64,000 nt of DNA, from contig NZ_AP018341.1 in the NCBI RefSeq assembly GCF_003574135.1, positions 2,455,740 to 2,519,739 of the forward strand. Reading direction: 5' to 3'. A model generated the notes under the pieces. That model saw only the letters and a list, made by a program, of their open reading frames with translations, was not told the DNA's origin and made no database searches. Shown here one piece after another: positions 20,001-30,416 of this stretch (positions within the stretch are counted from its first letter, which is position 1; the number at the start of each line of letters is the position of its first letter). Source of the stretch: a cyanobacterium endosymbiont of Rhopalodia gibberula. GTDB lineage: Bacteria; Cyanobacteriota; Cyanobacteriia; Cyanobacteriales; Microcystaceae. The translations under genes and the position numbers were made by a program.

Positions 20001-21101
20001 ATGATTCATATAGCTATTATTGGAGCAGGTGTTATCGGAGCAGCAATTGCTTATGAATTGAGTTTAGTTAAAGGGTTAAGAATTACCTTAATTGATAAAC
20101 AAATCCCTGCTTCAGGTTCTACGGGAGCAGCATTAGGGGTTTTAATGGGGATTATTAGCCGTAAAACAAAGGGAAGAGGCTGGAAACTTCGTCAAACTAG
20201 TCTAGAACGCTACAAAACTCTAATTCCCGAATTGGAAATTCTCACCAAACAAAGTATTCCTGTTAACCATCAAGGAATTTTGATGTTAAGGTTTGCAGAA
20301 GAACCGATAGGAGAATGGGAGAACCTAATAGAAATTCGTCAGTCTCAAGGCTATGATTTAGAAATCTGGGATCAAGAAACTCTAAAGAGAAAATGTCCCC
20401 AGATTGATAATCACAGGATTATTGGTGGAATTTATTCCCCCCAAGATTTACAAGTTAATCCCCAAAAATTAACGGAAGCTTTAGTTAAAGGAGCTTCTAT
20501 AAATGGGGTTGACTGTAAGTTTGGAATTGAGGTTAAAAATATTATTTATGATACCTTAAAAGACTCAAATATACGCCAATGTTATGAAATTCAAACTACA
20601 GAAGATAATTTAAGAATTGATGAGTTAGTTATAGCTGCTGGGTTGGGATCAACTCCTCTGACCATTACGTCTAGTCAACCTCTAGACATTCGACCTGTTT
20701 TAGGTCAAGCATTACAAATTAAGTTGAATAAACTGTCAGGAAATAAAAACTTTCAACCGGTAATCACAGGGAACGATGTTCACATTGTTCCATTAGGAAA
20801 TGGGGAATATTGGATCGGTGCAACGGTAGAGTTCCCTGACAGAATGGGGGAGATGATTTCACATCCAGAATTATTAGAAAAAGTCAAACAACAAGCGATT
20901 AGTTTTTGTCCTACTTTACAAGATGCTAAAGTAATAAAAACTTGGTTTGGGAAACGTCCTCGTCCCCAAGGCGAACCTGCTCCGATTATTCGAAGATTAC
21001 CTCAATATAACAATGTTTTATTAGCTACGGGGCATTATCGTAATGGGGTTTTATTAGCACCAGCAACTGCATTAGCTATTCGAGAATATTGGTTTAGCTG
21101 A
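20001..21101 (+). CDS. FAD-dependent amino acid oxidase (DAO/ThiO-like)
   Basis: The 366-residue flavoprotein starts MIHIAIIGAGVIGAAIAYEL, the Rossmann GxGxxG dinucleotide site at 8-13, with a second strand ending in an acidic residue (ITLIDK). The middle carries the DAO substrate domain, and the C-terminus ends with KRPRPQGEPAPIIRR and LLATGHYRNGVLLAPATALA, the FAD-closing motif typical of glycine oxidase ThiO. ThiO makes the dehydroglycine used in thiazole synthesis, so a thiamine role is possible. Related cyanobacterial oxidases act on other amines, so the substrate is left open. No thiG partner is in the window. It is intact. Confidence 0.8.
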   Translation: MIHIAIIGAGVIGAAIAYELSLVKGLRITLIDKQIPASGSTGAALGVLMGIISRKTKGRGWKLRQTSLERYKTLIPELEILTKQSIPVNHQGILMLRFAEEPIGEWENLIEIRQSQGYDLEIWDQETLKRKCPQIDNHRIIGGIYSPQDLQVNPQKLTEALVKGASINGVDCKFGIEVKNIIYDTLKDSNIRQCYEIQTTEDNLRIDELVIAAGLGSTPLTITSSQPLDIRPVLGQALQIKLNKLSGNKNFQPVITGNDVHIVPLGNGEYWIGATVEFPDRMGEMISHPELLEKVKQQAISFCPTLQDAKVIKTWFGKRPRPQGEPAPIIRRLPQYNNVLLATGHYRNGVLLAPATALAIREYWFS

Positions 21102-21532
21102 AGCTGTCATGTAAAACTAACCCTTTAAAAGAAGCGAATAGAAAGAGAGAAATATTTAATTTTTTAAATCTTTATTTAAAAAAAACTTACCTTAAGAACG
21201 TCTATGATTGGAATCATTATCGATGGTTGAGAAAAGGTCTATAATTTACTATTTTTATTTACAAATTAACTAGAATTATACAATTATATTCTATATTTTT
21301 AAGTAAAAATATTTTAAAGAAAAATTAAAGAATTATTGTATTAATTAATTTTGTTTCCTACTTGATGAACTTGGAAAATTCTGTGATATTCAATAATTTC
21401 AAAAATAGAACTTTATTGTTATAATATTGGGTTAGTAATTTAGACTAATCAATCTAGTATAACCGGTTTTATCATTATCAAAAGTATAGGTGAAACAAGT
21501 TGAATACTATAAATAATACTCATGATCACACA
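21102..21532. other. AT-rich interval between convergent genes
   Basis: The oxidase gene and the DUF92 gene end towards each other. No gene or strong terminator was recognised. Confidence 0.4.
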
Positions 21533-22279
21533 TTAAATAAACTGAGTCCACCCCCAAGTGACAAAGATAGCGATAAACGCTCCAATAAAAGTATTAAAAA
21601 TATTAACAATTTCATTAGTCATCCAGTCTAATTTTTCCTGTAAAGTTGCCCCAATTAAACTTTCTAAATTAGTAGCAATAAAAGCAGAGAAAATACACAC
21701 AAACACCCCCGCTAGATTAATTAAGCCAATACTCCAAGCTAATAAAGCAATTACCCCAGAAGCAATCATTCCTGCCAAAGTTCCCTCAAAACTGACAGCC
21801 CCCTCAGTTCCTCGTGGTACAGGTTTTAGGGTAGTGATTAAAAATGTACTTCTTCCATAAGCTTTTCCTACTTCAGAGGCAGTTGTATCAGAAAGTTTAG
21901 TACTAAAACTAGCAACATATCCTAAAATCAATAATTGTTGCCAAGAAGAATCAGAAAATAAAGTCATCAAGGCACAAAGTATAGCTATTAATGCTGACCC
22001 CCAAACATTTTCTGGACCACGCATTCCTGAACGGTTTTCAGCAATCCCTGCTGCTTCTTTTTCTGATATTCCGATGCGGGTTACTGCTGAACCCATTAAG
22101 AAGTAAAACATAACGATGGTGTAACCTTGCCATCCGAGTGTTCCCCAAACCAAAATCCCTAATATCCAAGCATGGAGGTATCCAGCAGTAGTTAATAATT
22201 TTTTAGGTACAATGAAGGCGATAACGATTAAAAATGAATTTAGACCATTAGCAATGAACCAAGGGTTTGTAATTTCCAT
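21533..22279 (-). CDS. DUF92 family membrane protein (VTE6-like)
   Basis: The 248-residue integral membrane protein has at least six hydrophobic segments and matches the DUF92/TIGR00297 family. Key motifs are GTLGWQGY, the sequence IGISEKEAAGIAENRSGMRG, then PENVWGSALIA, and the highly conserved KLSDTTASEVGKAYG and PVPRGTEGAVSFEGTLAG. The plant member VTE6 is phytyl-phosphate kinase, which recycles phytol into tocopherol and phylloquinone; cyanobacterial members are thought to do the same. The charged motifs face one side of the membrane in the family. Start at the ATG at 22279. It is intact, and of interest in a genome losing other functions. Confidence 0.88.
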   Translation of the reverse strand: MEITNPWFIANGLNSFLIVIAFIVPKKLLTTAGYLHAWILGILVWGTLGWQGYTIVMFYFLMGSAVTRIGISEKEAAGIAENRSGMRGPENVWGSALIAILCALMTLFSDSSWQQLLILGYVASFSTKLSDTTASEVGKAYGRSTFLITTLKPVPRGTEGAVSFEGTLAGMIASGVIALLAWSIGLINLAGVFVCIFSAFIATNLESLIGATLQEKLDWMTNEIVNIFNTFIGAFIAIFVTWGWTQFI

Positions 22280-22329
22280 TTTAATTGAGAGTTAATAATT
22301 AATAGTTAATTAGTTTAACATAATCTAAT

Positions 22330-22610
22330 TTTGCTTTTTTTTGCTGATAAAGCTTTTTCATAAGCAGCTTCAGTCTGAATAGAAAGTAAGATTAGAATAT
22401 TTTAATGACCTTCTCTGATTTGCATTTTTTATTTTTAATACCCTCCGGCACAGTACTCACTTGAATTAAAGGAGTTGTCCCAAATTGCTACAGTTTTTGA
22501 TGACCTAGATTTTCTATTTGAGAGATTGCTTTTAGGGATCCCTATAGAGATTCTACCTTATTATTAGGTTTAAGTTCTAATTTAGTAGTTAAGTCAGGAT
22601 AATTAATTGA
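22330..22610 (-). pseudogene. unrecognised decayed gene, minus strand
   Basis: The minus strand reads DYPDLTTKLELKPNNKVESL, then SLKAISQIENLGHQKL and QFGTTPLIQVSTVPEG in one frame with two stops, followed by LLMKKLYQQKK. It is collinear and protein-like, but no family could be named. It lies just upstream of the DUF92 gene. Confidence 0.35.
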
Positions 22611-22979
22611 AAAATATTTTCCATATTTTTAATAAACAATAATAGTATAAATTATTGTTTATTTTTAAAAAATTAAGTTACTTTAATTTTAAAATTTTCA
22701 TTTTTAAAAAAGTTTCTATCGCCTGATTACTTAATAAATATTGTGGCAAAACATCGACTATATTGTGATAGTAGTAATAAAACAAAGACTATATCTTATT
22801 TAATGAAAGCGTTATTAGAATTTAGCTAATTAGAGTTAGCTTATATTGGAAACTATTTATAGGAAATAAAGATAATTTACTAACGAGAAAAAAATATTTT
22901 TAATTAAAAAATAGAACTTATTATACTAAATACTATAGACATGCTCTTCTAAAAGATCACAGAAAATTTAGCCAAAAAT
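22611..22979. other. low-complexity AT-rich interval
   Basis: Nothing recognised. Confidence 0.4.
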
Positions 22980-23840
22980 AATAAGTTTAATTGTTAATTA
23001 TTTTTTTGCTTTAACTGAGAATATTGTAATGATTAAGCAATACTTTTTACATTGTATCAATTATTTAAAAATACTCATTAAATCAAAACTCATAAACTAA
23101 ATTCAGCCATTTTATATTCCCTCTTAGAATTTTATTTCATAAAGTTGCCCTTTTTAGTAGTTTGACAAATTCATAGACGTATGATCGACCATTTATAGCC
23201 CCGCTTCTCATAGCAATTGCTCTTTTCCGAGACTCCATACTTTTTTTTCTGATTGGTTTCAATCCTACTCTAAGTGCATAGAAACACATACCTATCTCAG
23301 TTTATAAATATCTTTTTTCTAGTTTTCATATTTTTTAAAGTTAATGTTCAATAAATCTTTCTCTTTTTAAGAGGTTCTCTCTTTCTATGTTGTACTCTCA
23401 GACTTTAACAAGAATGGCTAAGCTCTTTCAAGTAATCTCATCCTTTTTGGTCCCAAACTTTTTTAACACAATTTTCTTTGTCTATCTAACGAGCTACTTT
23501 CAGTCTTTTCTATATTCACCTATGCACTGGACTTAATTTTAACTAGTGAGCTAGTTTTTTAAGTAGTTTATCAATTAATAGAGATTTTTTTCTTCTCTTG
23601 ATTTAAAATCCTTATTTTTGAGGTATTAACTATTTATTCTTCTATTTAATTAGATTTATTGCTGTAAGGACTATACTATTTTCGAGAATCTGTCCCTAAG
23701 ATACTTTTAAAGGTAAATACTATCTTCTCAACTCTACAGAATCCTCACTTATTTAGCTTTATAATTTAGATTGTTTCCCTCTTATTATAACTGAGTTTTT
23801 ATAGCAGAATTTAGTATAAGTTATGACTCTAGCGAATCTG
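22980..23840 (-). mobile_element. decayed IS copy (related to 55540-56400)
   Basis: DNA at about 23096-23150 (ACTAAATTCAGC followed by ATTTTATATT) is nearly the same as at about 55775-55830, and weaker similarity continues to near 23840 and 56400. On the minus strand the 5' end reads like SVELRR, YLPLKVS and ILENSIV, matching QNYVELRTWCLLLRVFQGWN in the 16.2 kb copy. Near 23430-23470 KSLGPKRMRLLERA matches KSLGAERIRLLEK of that copy. No frame is open. It appears to be an old IS630-type element. Confidence 0.5.
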
Positions 23841-23980
23841 CTACTCCAAATTTTCAGTTATTTATATGAAAAAAAAATCAAGTTTCATACCTAAATTTAG
23901 TCCCAACAAACAACCGAAGTGCGTTAAATCAACTAAACACATCAGGCAGTTATTTTAGAAATTTATTTAACCAAGATTCT

Positions 23981-25978
23981 CTAAGAGGCTGCAGGTAAAG
24001 ATTTTTTAGTTGAAGATACAGGATTTTTCCTGTCTTGAGGTTTATCCAACTCTAGAAGCAAATTACGAATTAGACGAGCAACTGCTTTTTGCATTAACCC
24101 TTCAACAATTTCTCGTCCCATCTGTTGAATCTCTGGTTTAACTAATAGTTTTGTAGCTATGGGAACTAGGTGTATGGGATCAAATCCTGGGGTGTCCTGA
24201 AGGATCTGTAAAATATTTTTTAGATGTTCTGTTGTCTGAGCATTGTTGCTTAAGTCTGAAGGAGTTTCTCGAACGGCTAAACCTACTTGTTTTCTCACTA
24301 TTGTAGAAGCAGTAAACCAGGTTTGACGACCCAATAAATCGATAGTATGAATTACTTCATCAATGAGATGTTCCCGAATAAATAATCCTCGTTCAGAGAA
24401 GATAAACTCAGTAGCTTGCTCGAGAACTTTATCAAAATCATAGTCCTGAGAATCTTTAGCATTTCTCAACAAATTTTCCAAACGATTCCATCGGAAACTT
24501 CCATTTTGAAATAATAAGTTTTTGAGAGAAGTTCGTAATTCTTGAGATGGATCAGTCAGGAGTCGTTTTGCAACATAAGGATAAGCTTTGCTGAGGACTT
24601 TAAAGTTAGGATCAATGCCAATTGCAATTCCTTCTAATGTTACCATTGATCGAATAATCAAAGCATAATAAGCAGGAACACGAAAAGGAAACTCGTACAT
24701 CATTGCAGACATCTGATCAGTAATACTCTTGAAGTTTAACTCAGCAACACTTGCTCCCAAAGCATTACCAAAAACTTGACTTAAAGCTGGAATAATTGGA
24801 GATAAATCTGTATCGGGTTGGAGAAAATCTAGCTTCACATAATCATAAGCCAATGATTCAAAATCACGATTAACTAGGTGGACAACTGCCTCAATTAGAC
24901 CATAACGTTGATAGGGCTTGATGTGACTCATCATACCAAAATCTAGATAAGCTAACTGCCCATTATCCATAGCTAATAAGTTCCCTGGATGAGGATCAGC
25001 ATGGAAGAAACCATGTTCTAATAACTGACGCAAAGAACATTGAACCCCGACTTCTACCAGATGAGTTGCATTAATTCCTTTTGCTTGAACTTTTTGAATA
25101 TCAGTTAACTTCGTTCCTTCTATCCATTCCATGGTTAAAACGCGTCTTCCCGTATATTTCCAGTAAATTTTAGGTACATAAATTTCAGGTAAATGTCCAT
25201 AAAATTCGGCAAATTTTTCAGCATTTTTTCCTTCTTGAATGTAATTAATTTCTTCAAAAATACGACTGGCTAATTCGTCTGTAATAGAAACCAAATCTGA
25301 ACGAATAAATTTGAATGCTTGCTGTGCCAAACTTGCTAGATTTCGCATTAGATAAATATCTAATGTTATGCGTCGAATCAAATCAGGACGCTGTACCTTT
25401 ATAGCTACTTTTTCTCCATTTTTTAATTTTCCTTTATACACTTGTCCTAAGGAAGCTGCCGCCAAGGGTTTGGAAGAAATTTCTGCGTAAATCACTTCGG
25501 GAGATTCCCCTAATTCTTCTTCAATAAAACGGTAGGCGACCTCATTAGGGAAAGAAGGAATGTGATCTTGTAAAGAGGTTAATTCATCAAGATAATTGGG
25601 GGGAATTAAATCAGGACGTGTTGACAAAGCCTGTCCAATCTTAATATAAGCAGGTCCTAATCTGGTCAGTATTTCCCTCAACTGAATTGCCCGTTTGCGA
25701 TTATCTTTAGGGTTGATCCCTCTTAATTTATCCCACCATAAACCTAAAAAAAACCAGGAAGATTGTGAAGCAATACTAATCAACCGATGTAAAACTGCTA
25801 AAAAACGTTTACTGTAATACTCCTCAATGCTCTCTGGGTGGTAACTCCAACTTTCAGGGGAAAAATCGCTAATGGGACCTAAATCTTCACCATGATTTTG
25901 GGGAATATGAATGGGTTGGGCTTCAATGGGAATCAAATCTGGAGACTCAACAACTGGTGATACAGTAAATTCAGGCAT
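23981..25978 (-). CDS. ABC1/UbiB-family atypical kinase
   Basis: The 665-residue protein belongs to the ABC1 (AarF/UbiB/ADCK) family of kinase-like ATPases, whose members support quinone and isoprenoid-lipid metabolism in membranes. Family motifs are present: KIGQALSTRPDLIPPNYLDE starting at residue 113, the Ala-rich loop AAASLGQVY at 173-181, VAIKVQRP with the lysine at 194, FFHADPHPGNLL near 325 and YLDFGMM near 343. The C-terminal 200 residues are helical. Cyanobacteria usually have several paralogues, some bound to plastoglobule-like lipid bodies, so the exact target is unknown. YggT lies 132 bases upstream on the same strand. Confidence 0.92.
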   Translation of the reverse strand: MPEFTVSPVVESPDLIPIEAQPIHIPQNHGEDLGPISDFSPESWSYHPESIEEYYSKRFLAVLHRLISIASQSSWFFLGLWWDKLRGINPKDNRKRAIQLREILTRLGPAYIKIGQALSTRPDLIPPNYLDELTSLQDHIPSFPNEVAYRFIEEELGESPEVIYAEISSKPLAAASLGQVYKGKLKNGEKVAIKVQRPDLIRRITLDIYLMRNLASLAQQAFKFIRSDLVSITDELASRIFEEINYIQEGKNAEKFAEFYGHLPEIYVPKIYWKYTGRRVLTMEWIEGTKLTDIQKVQAKGINATHLVEVGVQCSLRQLLEHGFFHADPHPGNLLAMDNGQLAYLDFGMMSHIKPYQRYGLIEAVVHLVNRDFESLAYDYVKLDFLQPDTDLSPIIPALSQVFGNALGASVAELNFKSITDQMSAMMYEFPFRVPAYYALIIRSMVTLEGIAIGIDPNFKVLSKAYPYVAKRLLTDPSQELRTSLKNLLFQNGSFRWNRLENLLRNAKDSQDYDFDKVLEQATEFIFSERGLFIREHLIDEVIHTIDLLGRQTWFTASTIVRKQVGLAVRETPSDLSNNAQTTEHLKNILQILQDTPGFDPIHLVPIATKLLVKPEIQQMGREIVEGLMQKAVARLIRNLLLELDKPQDRKNPVSSTKKSLPAAS

Positions 25979-26110
25979 AGGAGCAATAGACTAGTGACGT
26001 AAAAAAATTTTTGTAAACTATTGTAATGAGTTTTGTTGGTCTAACTGAACTAGAGAAACCATTTAAAATCAGAGCTTTTAGTCGCCTAATACACGCAAAA
26101 TACTATTTGT

Positions 26111-26401
26111 CTAATGAGTTTGTAAAGTCATCGTAATTAATCCTTGCTGTCCTAGTAAAATTTCTCGTAAAAAACTAAAAATCCCTACCCAAATAATCGG
26201 GCTAATATCCACACCACCCAAGGGAGGAATCACCTTACGAATAGGAGCTAATAACGGTTCTGTAGGATAAATAATTAATGTCCAAAGAAAATGATTCAAT
26301 TCTACTTGAGGATACCAAGTTAGAATGATTCTTATGATGAATAAAAAGGTCATTAAAGCAAAAAATATGCCTAACACCCAACTTATGATGGTAATATTCA
26401 T
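26111..26401 (-). CDS. YggT/YlmG family membrane protein
   Basis: The product of about 96 residues has two membrane spans separated by a loop with the family pattern RIILTWYPQVELNHFLWTLI, then IYPTEPLLAPIRKVIPPLGG followed by VDISPIIWV. YggT/YlmG proteins help organise nucleoids in chloroplasts and cyanobacteria and take part in division or b6f biogenesis. The start at the ATG 26401 is preferred; a GTG two codons upstream is possible. It lies upstream of the ABC1 kinase gene on the same strand. Confidence 0.88.
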   Translation of the reverse strand: MNITIISWVLGIFFALMTFLFIIRIILTWYPQVELNHFLWTLIIYPTEPLLAPIRKVIPPLGGVDISPIIWVGIFSFLREILLGQQGLITMTLQTH

Positions 26402-26556
26402 AGTCACAAATTATAGTTTGTACTTTGAATTATTTAAATATTAGCTTTCAGGACTATTCTCTAACTGAATATAATTTGGCTAAAAAGATAGACGCTAGCA
26501 TGTACAGATTATATCTTACTTTTTCTAAGTCACCCATTTTTATTGAACTTAACCAG

Positions 26557-26595
26557 AGATATCATAAGAAAGCTTAACTTTCTCATGATATCTTA
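26557..26595. repeat. imperfect 16-bp inverted repeat
   Basis: AGATATCATAAGAAAG pairs with CTTTCTCATGATATCT with one mismatch around a short loop. It lies between the divergent YggT gene and the ALDH pseudogene, so it could be a regulatory palindrome or an old terminator. Confidence 0.6.
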
Positions 26596-26677
26596 TGCAG
26601 ATCAACTTTTTTAGTCGTGTCAGTCAAGTAGTACTATAAATTGATAAAGTTGAATTGCTTTTTCTGAAAAAAAGTTA

Positions 26678-28039
26678 ATGACCATTCAGGCAACAACAAT
26701 TCCAATTGAGGATATAATCGAACAGCAAAGGGCATTGTTGGGAACTTGCCAGACGAAATCAGTAAACTTTCGTCTGACACAACTGGAAAATTTAAAACAA
26801 GGAATCATTGATCATCAAGAGGCAATTGTTGAAGTTACTAAAGATGATTTTGTCCGACCTGAATTTGAGTCCTATTTTGAAATTATAACTCCGGGAAAGA
26901 TTAATCTAGCTCTTCAAAACCTGAAATTTTGGATTAAACCTCAACAGGTGCCCACCTCTTTTGATCAATTCCTAGCTTTAGCTGGGGTTCGACTAGAACC
27001 TATGGGAGTTGTGTTAATTATCGGTCCCTGAAACTATCTTTTCTAACTAATGATTTCTCCTCTAGTGGGAGCGATCACAGCTAGAAACTGTGCTATTCTC
27101 AAACTTTTTGAACAAGCTCCTTGCACTTTCTAAGTGGTGGCTAACCTGATTCAGTTCGCCTTCGATTCTTATTATGTCTCTGTTATAGAGGGAGATATTA
27201 GGGTTAACAAACAACTACTAGCCCACAAATTTGACCATATTTTTCACTAAAGGAGCATTTGTTGGACGCATTGTTTATGAAAGCGTCCGCTAAATATATG
27301 ACACCAGTTACCCTAGAATTAGGAGGCAACAGTCCCTGTATTGTCGATGACAATATTAATGCAGATTGCGCTGCAAAGCGAATCGCCTAAGACAAGTTTA
27401 TCAACGCTAGCCAGAACTAATATTACTCCAAATTATTTATTGGTAAACCGTGATATTCAACCAACTCTTTTAAAGCAACTTAAAAAATTTATTAAGGAAT
27501 TTTATGGGGATAATCCTACTATTAGCCTTGATTATTGACAGATTGTTAATAAAAGATATTTTTTGCGTCTATCCGCTTTTCTAGAGACTGGAAAAACGGT
27601 GATTAGGGGACACCATGACCTTGTTGTTGTATTGATCCTACTGTTCTAGACGAAATGATTTGACATGATCCCATTATGGAGGAGGAAATCTTTGGTCTTA
27701 TTTTGCTAGTCCTAGAATATGGAAGTTTCGAAGAGGCTATTACTTGGATAAATAAACAATCTAAACCCTTAGTCCTCTACTTTTTCCCTCAAAATCAGCA
27801 AAAGCAAAAACAGATTTTGAACTCAACTTCCTCTGGAAGAGTCTACTTCAATGATGCGGTAGTACGGTTTGGAGTTTGGGGCTTCCCTTTAGCGGCATCG
27901 GAAAAAGTGGTATGAGTAGCTATCATACAAGAGGGATCTTCTCAAGAAATCTTTCTGGTTCGATTTTCCCGGGTGTTATACTCCTTACAACTCTAAAAAG
28001 CTCAATCAAATTAAGCATGTTGTTACTGGTCGTCATTAA
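26678..28039 (+). pseudogene. aldehyde dehydrogenase (class 3, fatty-aldehyde type) pseudogene
   Basis: The N-terminal 117 codons are open (NFRLTQLENLKQGIIDHQEA, then QVPTSFDQFLALAGVRLEPM), then the universal GPWNYPF motif reads GP-stop-NYLF because TGG has become TGA at 27029-27031. Downstream pieces in shifting frames give [20 protein letters not shown] (27302 on), YLLVNRDIQPTLLKQLKKFI (27431 on), DPIMEEEIFGLILLVLEYGS near 27672, GRVYFNDAVVRFG near 27836, GLPFSGIGKSGMSSYHTRG near 27877 and a terminal NQIKHVVTGRH before the stop at 28037. The catalytic-cysteine block is scrambled. At least five disruptions make it inactive. Confidence 0.93.
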
Positions 28040-28684
28040 GTCGTCATTAATACTAACAAAAGTTAAGTTTTCAAGGAAAATTCTAAAATTAAAGCGCCAA
28101 GATATGAGTCAAGATTAGAAATGAAAGTTTAATCTAGATATTCACACTTCCCCATCGCATAATCAGCTTAACAGGAATTTTTTACCTAATAGGTTTTTGA
28201 GTAGATCAAAGTAAATAAAACAAGCCGAGTTAAATGCACTTATATAAAATAATTTCAGCAGGTAATTGACGATTTATCCCCCTTTTCTAGATTTAATAAT
28301 TCGCTTAATGAAATTTATATAAATTCAGACAGTTTACTGCTTTATTCTTGTTTTAACAGAGGGAGTTGGCTGTCCTTGTGTGTTCCATAAGCGTGTCCGA
28401 TAAGCCATCAGGACTTTTCAACAAATTAGGGAATGTAATAAATGTCTAGAACTTATTGATAGTTTATTTGTTTATATCCTTTCCAACTCTGCTTTTACTT
28501 TTGTAAAAACGACGAATTTACCAAGTCTCAGTTACAATTTTCACCGTCTCATTACTCAACCTAAAAACAAACCAGTGAGTTGCTGCTCGAAGTTTGTAGA
28601 TAACCCGTCCAGACAATATTAGGAGTACATCATGTGTTTTAAAGATTTTTCTCTTCCAGTAAAGAGTCTCACCAGTTAAAGGAA
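28040..28684. other. interval between the ALDH pseudogene and tRNA-Val
   Basis: No gene was recognised. Some forward text near 28360-28470 has coding-like composition but stops in every frame. Confidence 0.35.
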
Positions 28685-28756
28685 TGGGCGATACTGGATT
28701 TGAACCAGTGGCAGCCTGCTTGTAAGGCAGGAGCTCTACCGCTGAGCTAATCGCCC
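28685..28756 (-). tRNA. tRNA-Val (anticodon UAC)
   Basis: The reverse complement folds as a cloverleaf: acceptor GGGCGAT/ATCGCCC, D-arm GCTC...GAGC, anticodon stem CCTGC/GCAGG around the loop CTTACAA (anticodon TAC), and T-arm ACTGG-TTCAAAT-CCAGT. The discriminator is A. CCA is not encoded. Confidence 0.96.
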
Positions 28757-28820
28757 CAATTTACTCTTATGGGATGATAACATATCTTTTGACGATTCAA
28801 CAACAAGAATAGATTTTTTT

Positions 28821-29405
28821 ATGCCTTCTGGCCGTACCCATGATCATATTACGTTTTGGAGTTTACCTCTACTGGTTGGATTTACCTATTTTTTCAGTAG
28901 TGATAAAAGACTGACATTATTAATCGCGGGATCTTATCTCTTTAGTGGATTAATGTTTGGTCCTGATCTTGATATTCACTCGATTCAATACAAAAGGTGG
29001 GGAATTATTCGAGGGATGTGGCTTCCTTACCGATATCTCATAAAACATCGTTCCCTATTCTCTCACGGATTTCTGATTGGGACCATTTTACGTTTGTTGT
29101 ATCTTTTTACCATCTTAATATTGGTAGCCATAATTGGAGTAGTGATTGTTCAGTTAATTTGGAGGTTTGACTGGAGTTTGCAACAGTTTATCCACAAGGT
29201 CATACAACTAATGACCACTAGATATTCCCAAGAAGTTATCTTCTTGGGAGTAGGATTAGAATTAGGGGCGATGAGTCACACCATTAGTGATTACGTCAGA
29301 TCAGCGATAAAAAAATATCAGAGGCAAACGCAAAAGCAAACCAAAAACAAAAAAAATTCCCGACGGAGACGTTCATCTAGTTCGGGAAAATCTAAGGTCA
29401 AATAA
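28821..29405 (+). CDS. DUF2227 family putative metal-binding membrane protein
   Basis: The 194-residue protein begins MPSGRTHDHITFW, the DUF2227 signature in which His residues near 6 and 8 are proposed metal ligands. Next come FGPDLDIHS and RHRSLFSHG-like KHRSLFSHG at about 75-83, and a C-terminal MSHTISDYVRS. Two or three membrane segments lie between (about 36-46 and 92-113). A very basic tail rich in R, K and S ends the protein. Similar proteins are common in cyanobacteria and resemble membrane-bound metal-dependent hydrolases. It converges with ndhE with 9 bases between stops. Confidence 0.85.
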   Translation: MPSGRTHDHITFWSLPLLVGFTYFFSSDKRLTLLIAGSYLFSGLMFGPDLDIHSIQYKRWGIIRGMWLPYRYLIKHRSLFSHGFLIGTILRLLYLFTILILVAIIGVVIVQLIWRFDWSLQQFIHKVIQLMTTRYSQEVIFLGVGLELGAMSHTISDYVRSAIKKYQRQTQKQTKNKKNSRRRRSSSSGKSKVK

Positions 29406-29414
29406 GATAAGTTT

Positions 29415-29726
29415 TTACCATTTGAGAAGATTAAACTGTTCCATATCAATGGTGTCACGATTACGATAGATAGCCAAAACAATCGCTAACCCAACAGCTG
29501 CTTCAGCAGCCGCAACAGTAATCACAAATACCGTAAAAACTTGACCTTTAATTTCCACAGAATCGGAGAAATTTGAAAATCCCATAAGGTTCAAATTAAC
29601 TGCATTGAGTAATAATTCAATGGACATTAAAACGCGAACTGCATTGCGACTAGTCACTACACCATAAATGCCAATACAGAATAAAGAAGCAGCCAATAGT
29701 AAGCAAAATTCTAATTGTAGTTGCAT
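29415..29726 (-). CDS. ndhE: NAD(P)H-quinone oxidoreductase subunit 4L (NdhE)
   Basis: NdhE is the NuoK-like small membrane subunit of NDH-1, which feeds electrons to plastoquinone for respiration and cyclic flow. The 103-residue product has three transmembrane helices and the family motifs [29 protein letters not shown] and [20 protein letters not shown], containing the conserved glutamates in helices 2 and 3. It is the last gene of the ndhA-I-G-E cluster and lies 31 bases after ndhG. Confidence 0.98.
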   Translation of the reverse strand: MQLQLEFCLLLAASLFCIGIYGVVTSRNAVRVLMSIELLLNAVNLNLMGFSNFSDSVEIKGQVFTVFVITVAAAEAAVGLAIVLAIYRNRDTIDMEQFNLLKW

Positions 29727-29757
29727 AATTTTTCTTGAAAGATGACTGATGACTAAT

Positions 29758-30384
29758 TTACTGTTTACTTCCTTTAGATAAGGCTAGTTCTCGGGCTTCT
29801 AATTCACTAGGACGTTCGAGTAATTCTAGGGCTGTCTCAATTTCTTCTTGAGAGGCTAAGGATTCTGGGATTATATCACGACGAGCTAGAACAATTGCCC
29901 CTACCATCGCAATCAAAAGTAACACAGATGCCAATTCAAAAGGAAGCAAAAAATCACTAAAGAAATGCTTACCAATCTCGATAATTGTATTATCAATAAC
30001 CTGAGAAGAAGGGGGATTAATTGACCATGGAGTAACAAAAATCATGGTTGTTAATAAGATAAAGATTCCCCCACAAACTAAAGCAGTTAAGCCTTTACGA
30101 ATCCAATATCTGGGCAAAGTAGAAAAGTTTTCTTGCTTGTTAACCAACATAATCGCAAACAAAATTAAGACATTAATAGCCCCAACATAAATTAAGATTT
30201 GAGCCACCGCCACAAAATCAGCATTTAGCAGAATATAAATGCCAGAAATACTGATGAAAACTCCTCCCAATAAAAAGGCGGAGTAAACAATATTTGATAG
30301 TAAAACAACTCCTAGAGATGTCCCAATAACCATTGTTGCTAAAATAGCAAAGGAAACAATTTGAACGCCTTCCGCTAAATTCAC
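29758..30384 (-). CDS. ndhG: NAD(P)H-quinone oxidoreductase subunit 6 (NdhG)
   Basis: NdhG is the NuoJ-like membrane subunit of NDH-1. The 208-residue product has five hydrophobic segments, with [20 protein letters not shown] and [20 protein letters not shown] typical of the family and a soluble C-terminal tail. The start is a GTG at 30384 preceded by AAGGAGAA about 10 bases upstream, a good example of a ribosome site deciding a non-ATG start. It follows ndhI after a 100-base gap holding a heptamer repeat. Confidence 0.97.
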   Translation of the reverse strand: MNLAEGVQIVSFAILATMVIGTSLGVVLLSNIVYSAFLLGGVFISISGIYILLNADFVAVAQILIYVGAINVLILFAIMLVNKQENFSTLPRYWIRKGLTALVCGGIFILLTTMIFVTPWSINPPSSQVIDNTIIEIGKHFFSDFLLPFELASVLLLIAMVGAIVLARRDIIPESLASQEEIETALELLERPSELEARELALSKGSKQ

Positions 30385-30416
30385 TACTGTTAATTCTCCT
30401 TAATTTGGTTCAGTTT

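Noticed and set aside
21558-21860. 100-codon frame opposite the DUF92 gene.
   Set aside because: It is antisense to a strongly supported membrane-protein gene and has no recognisable content.
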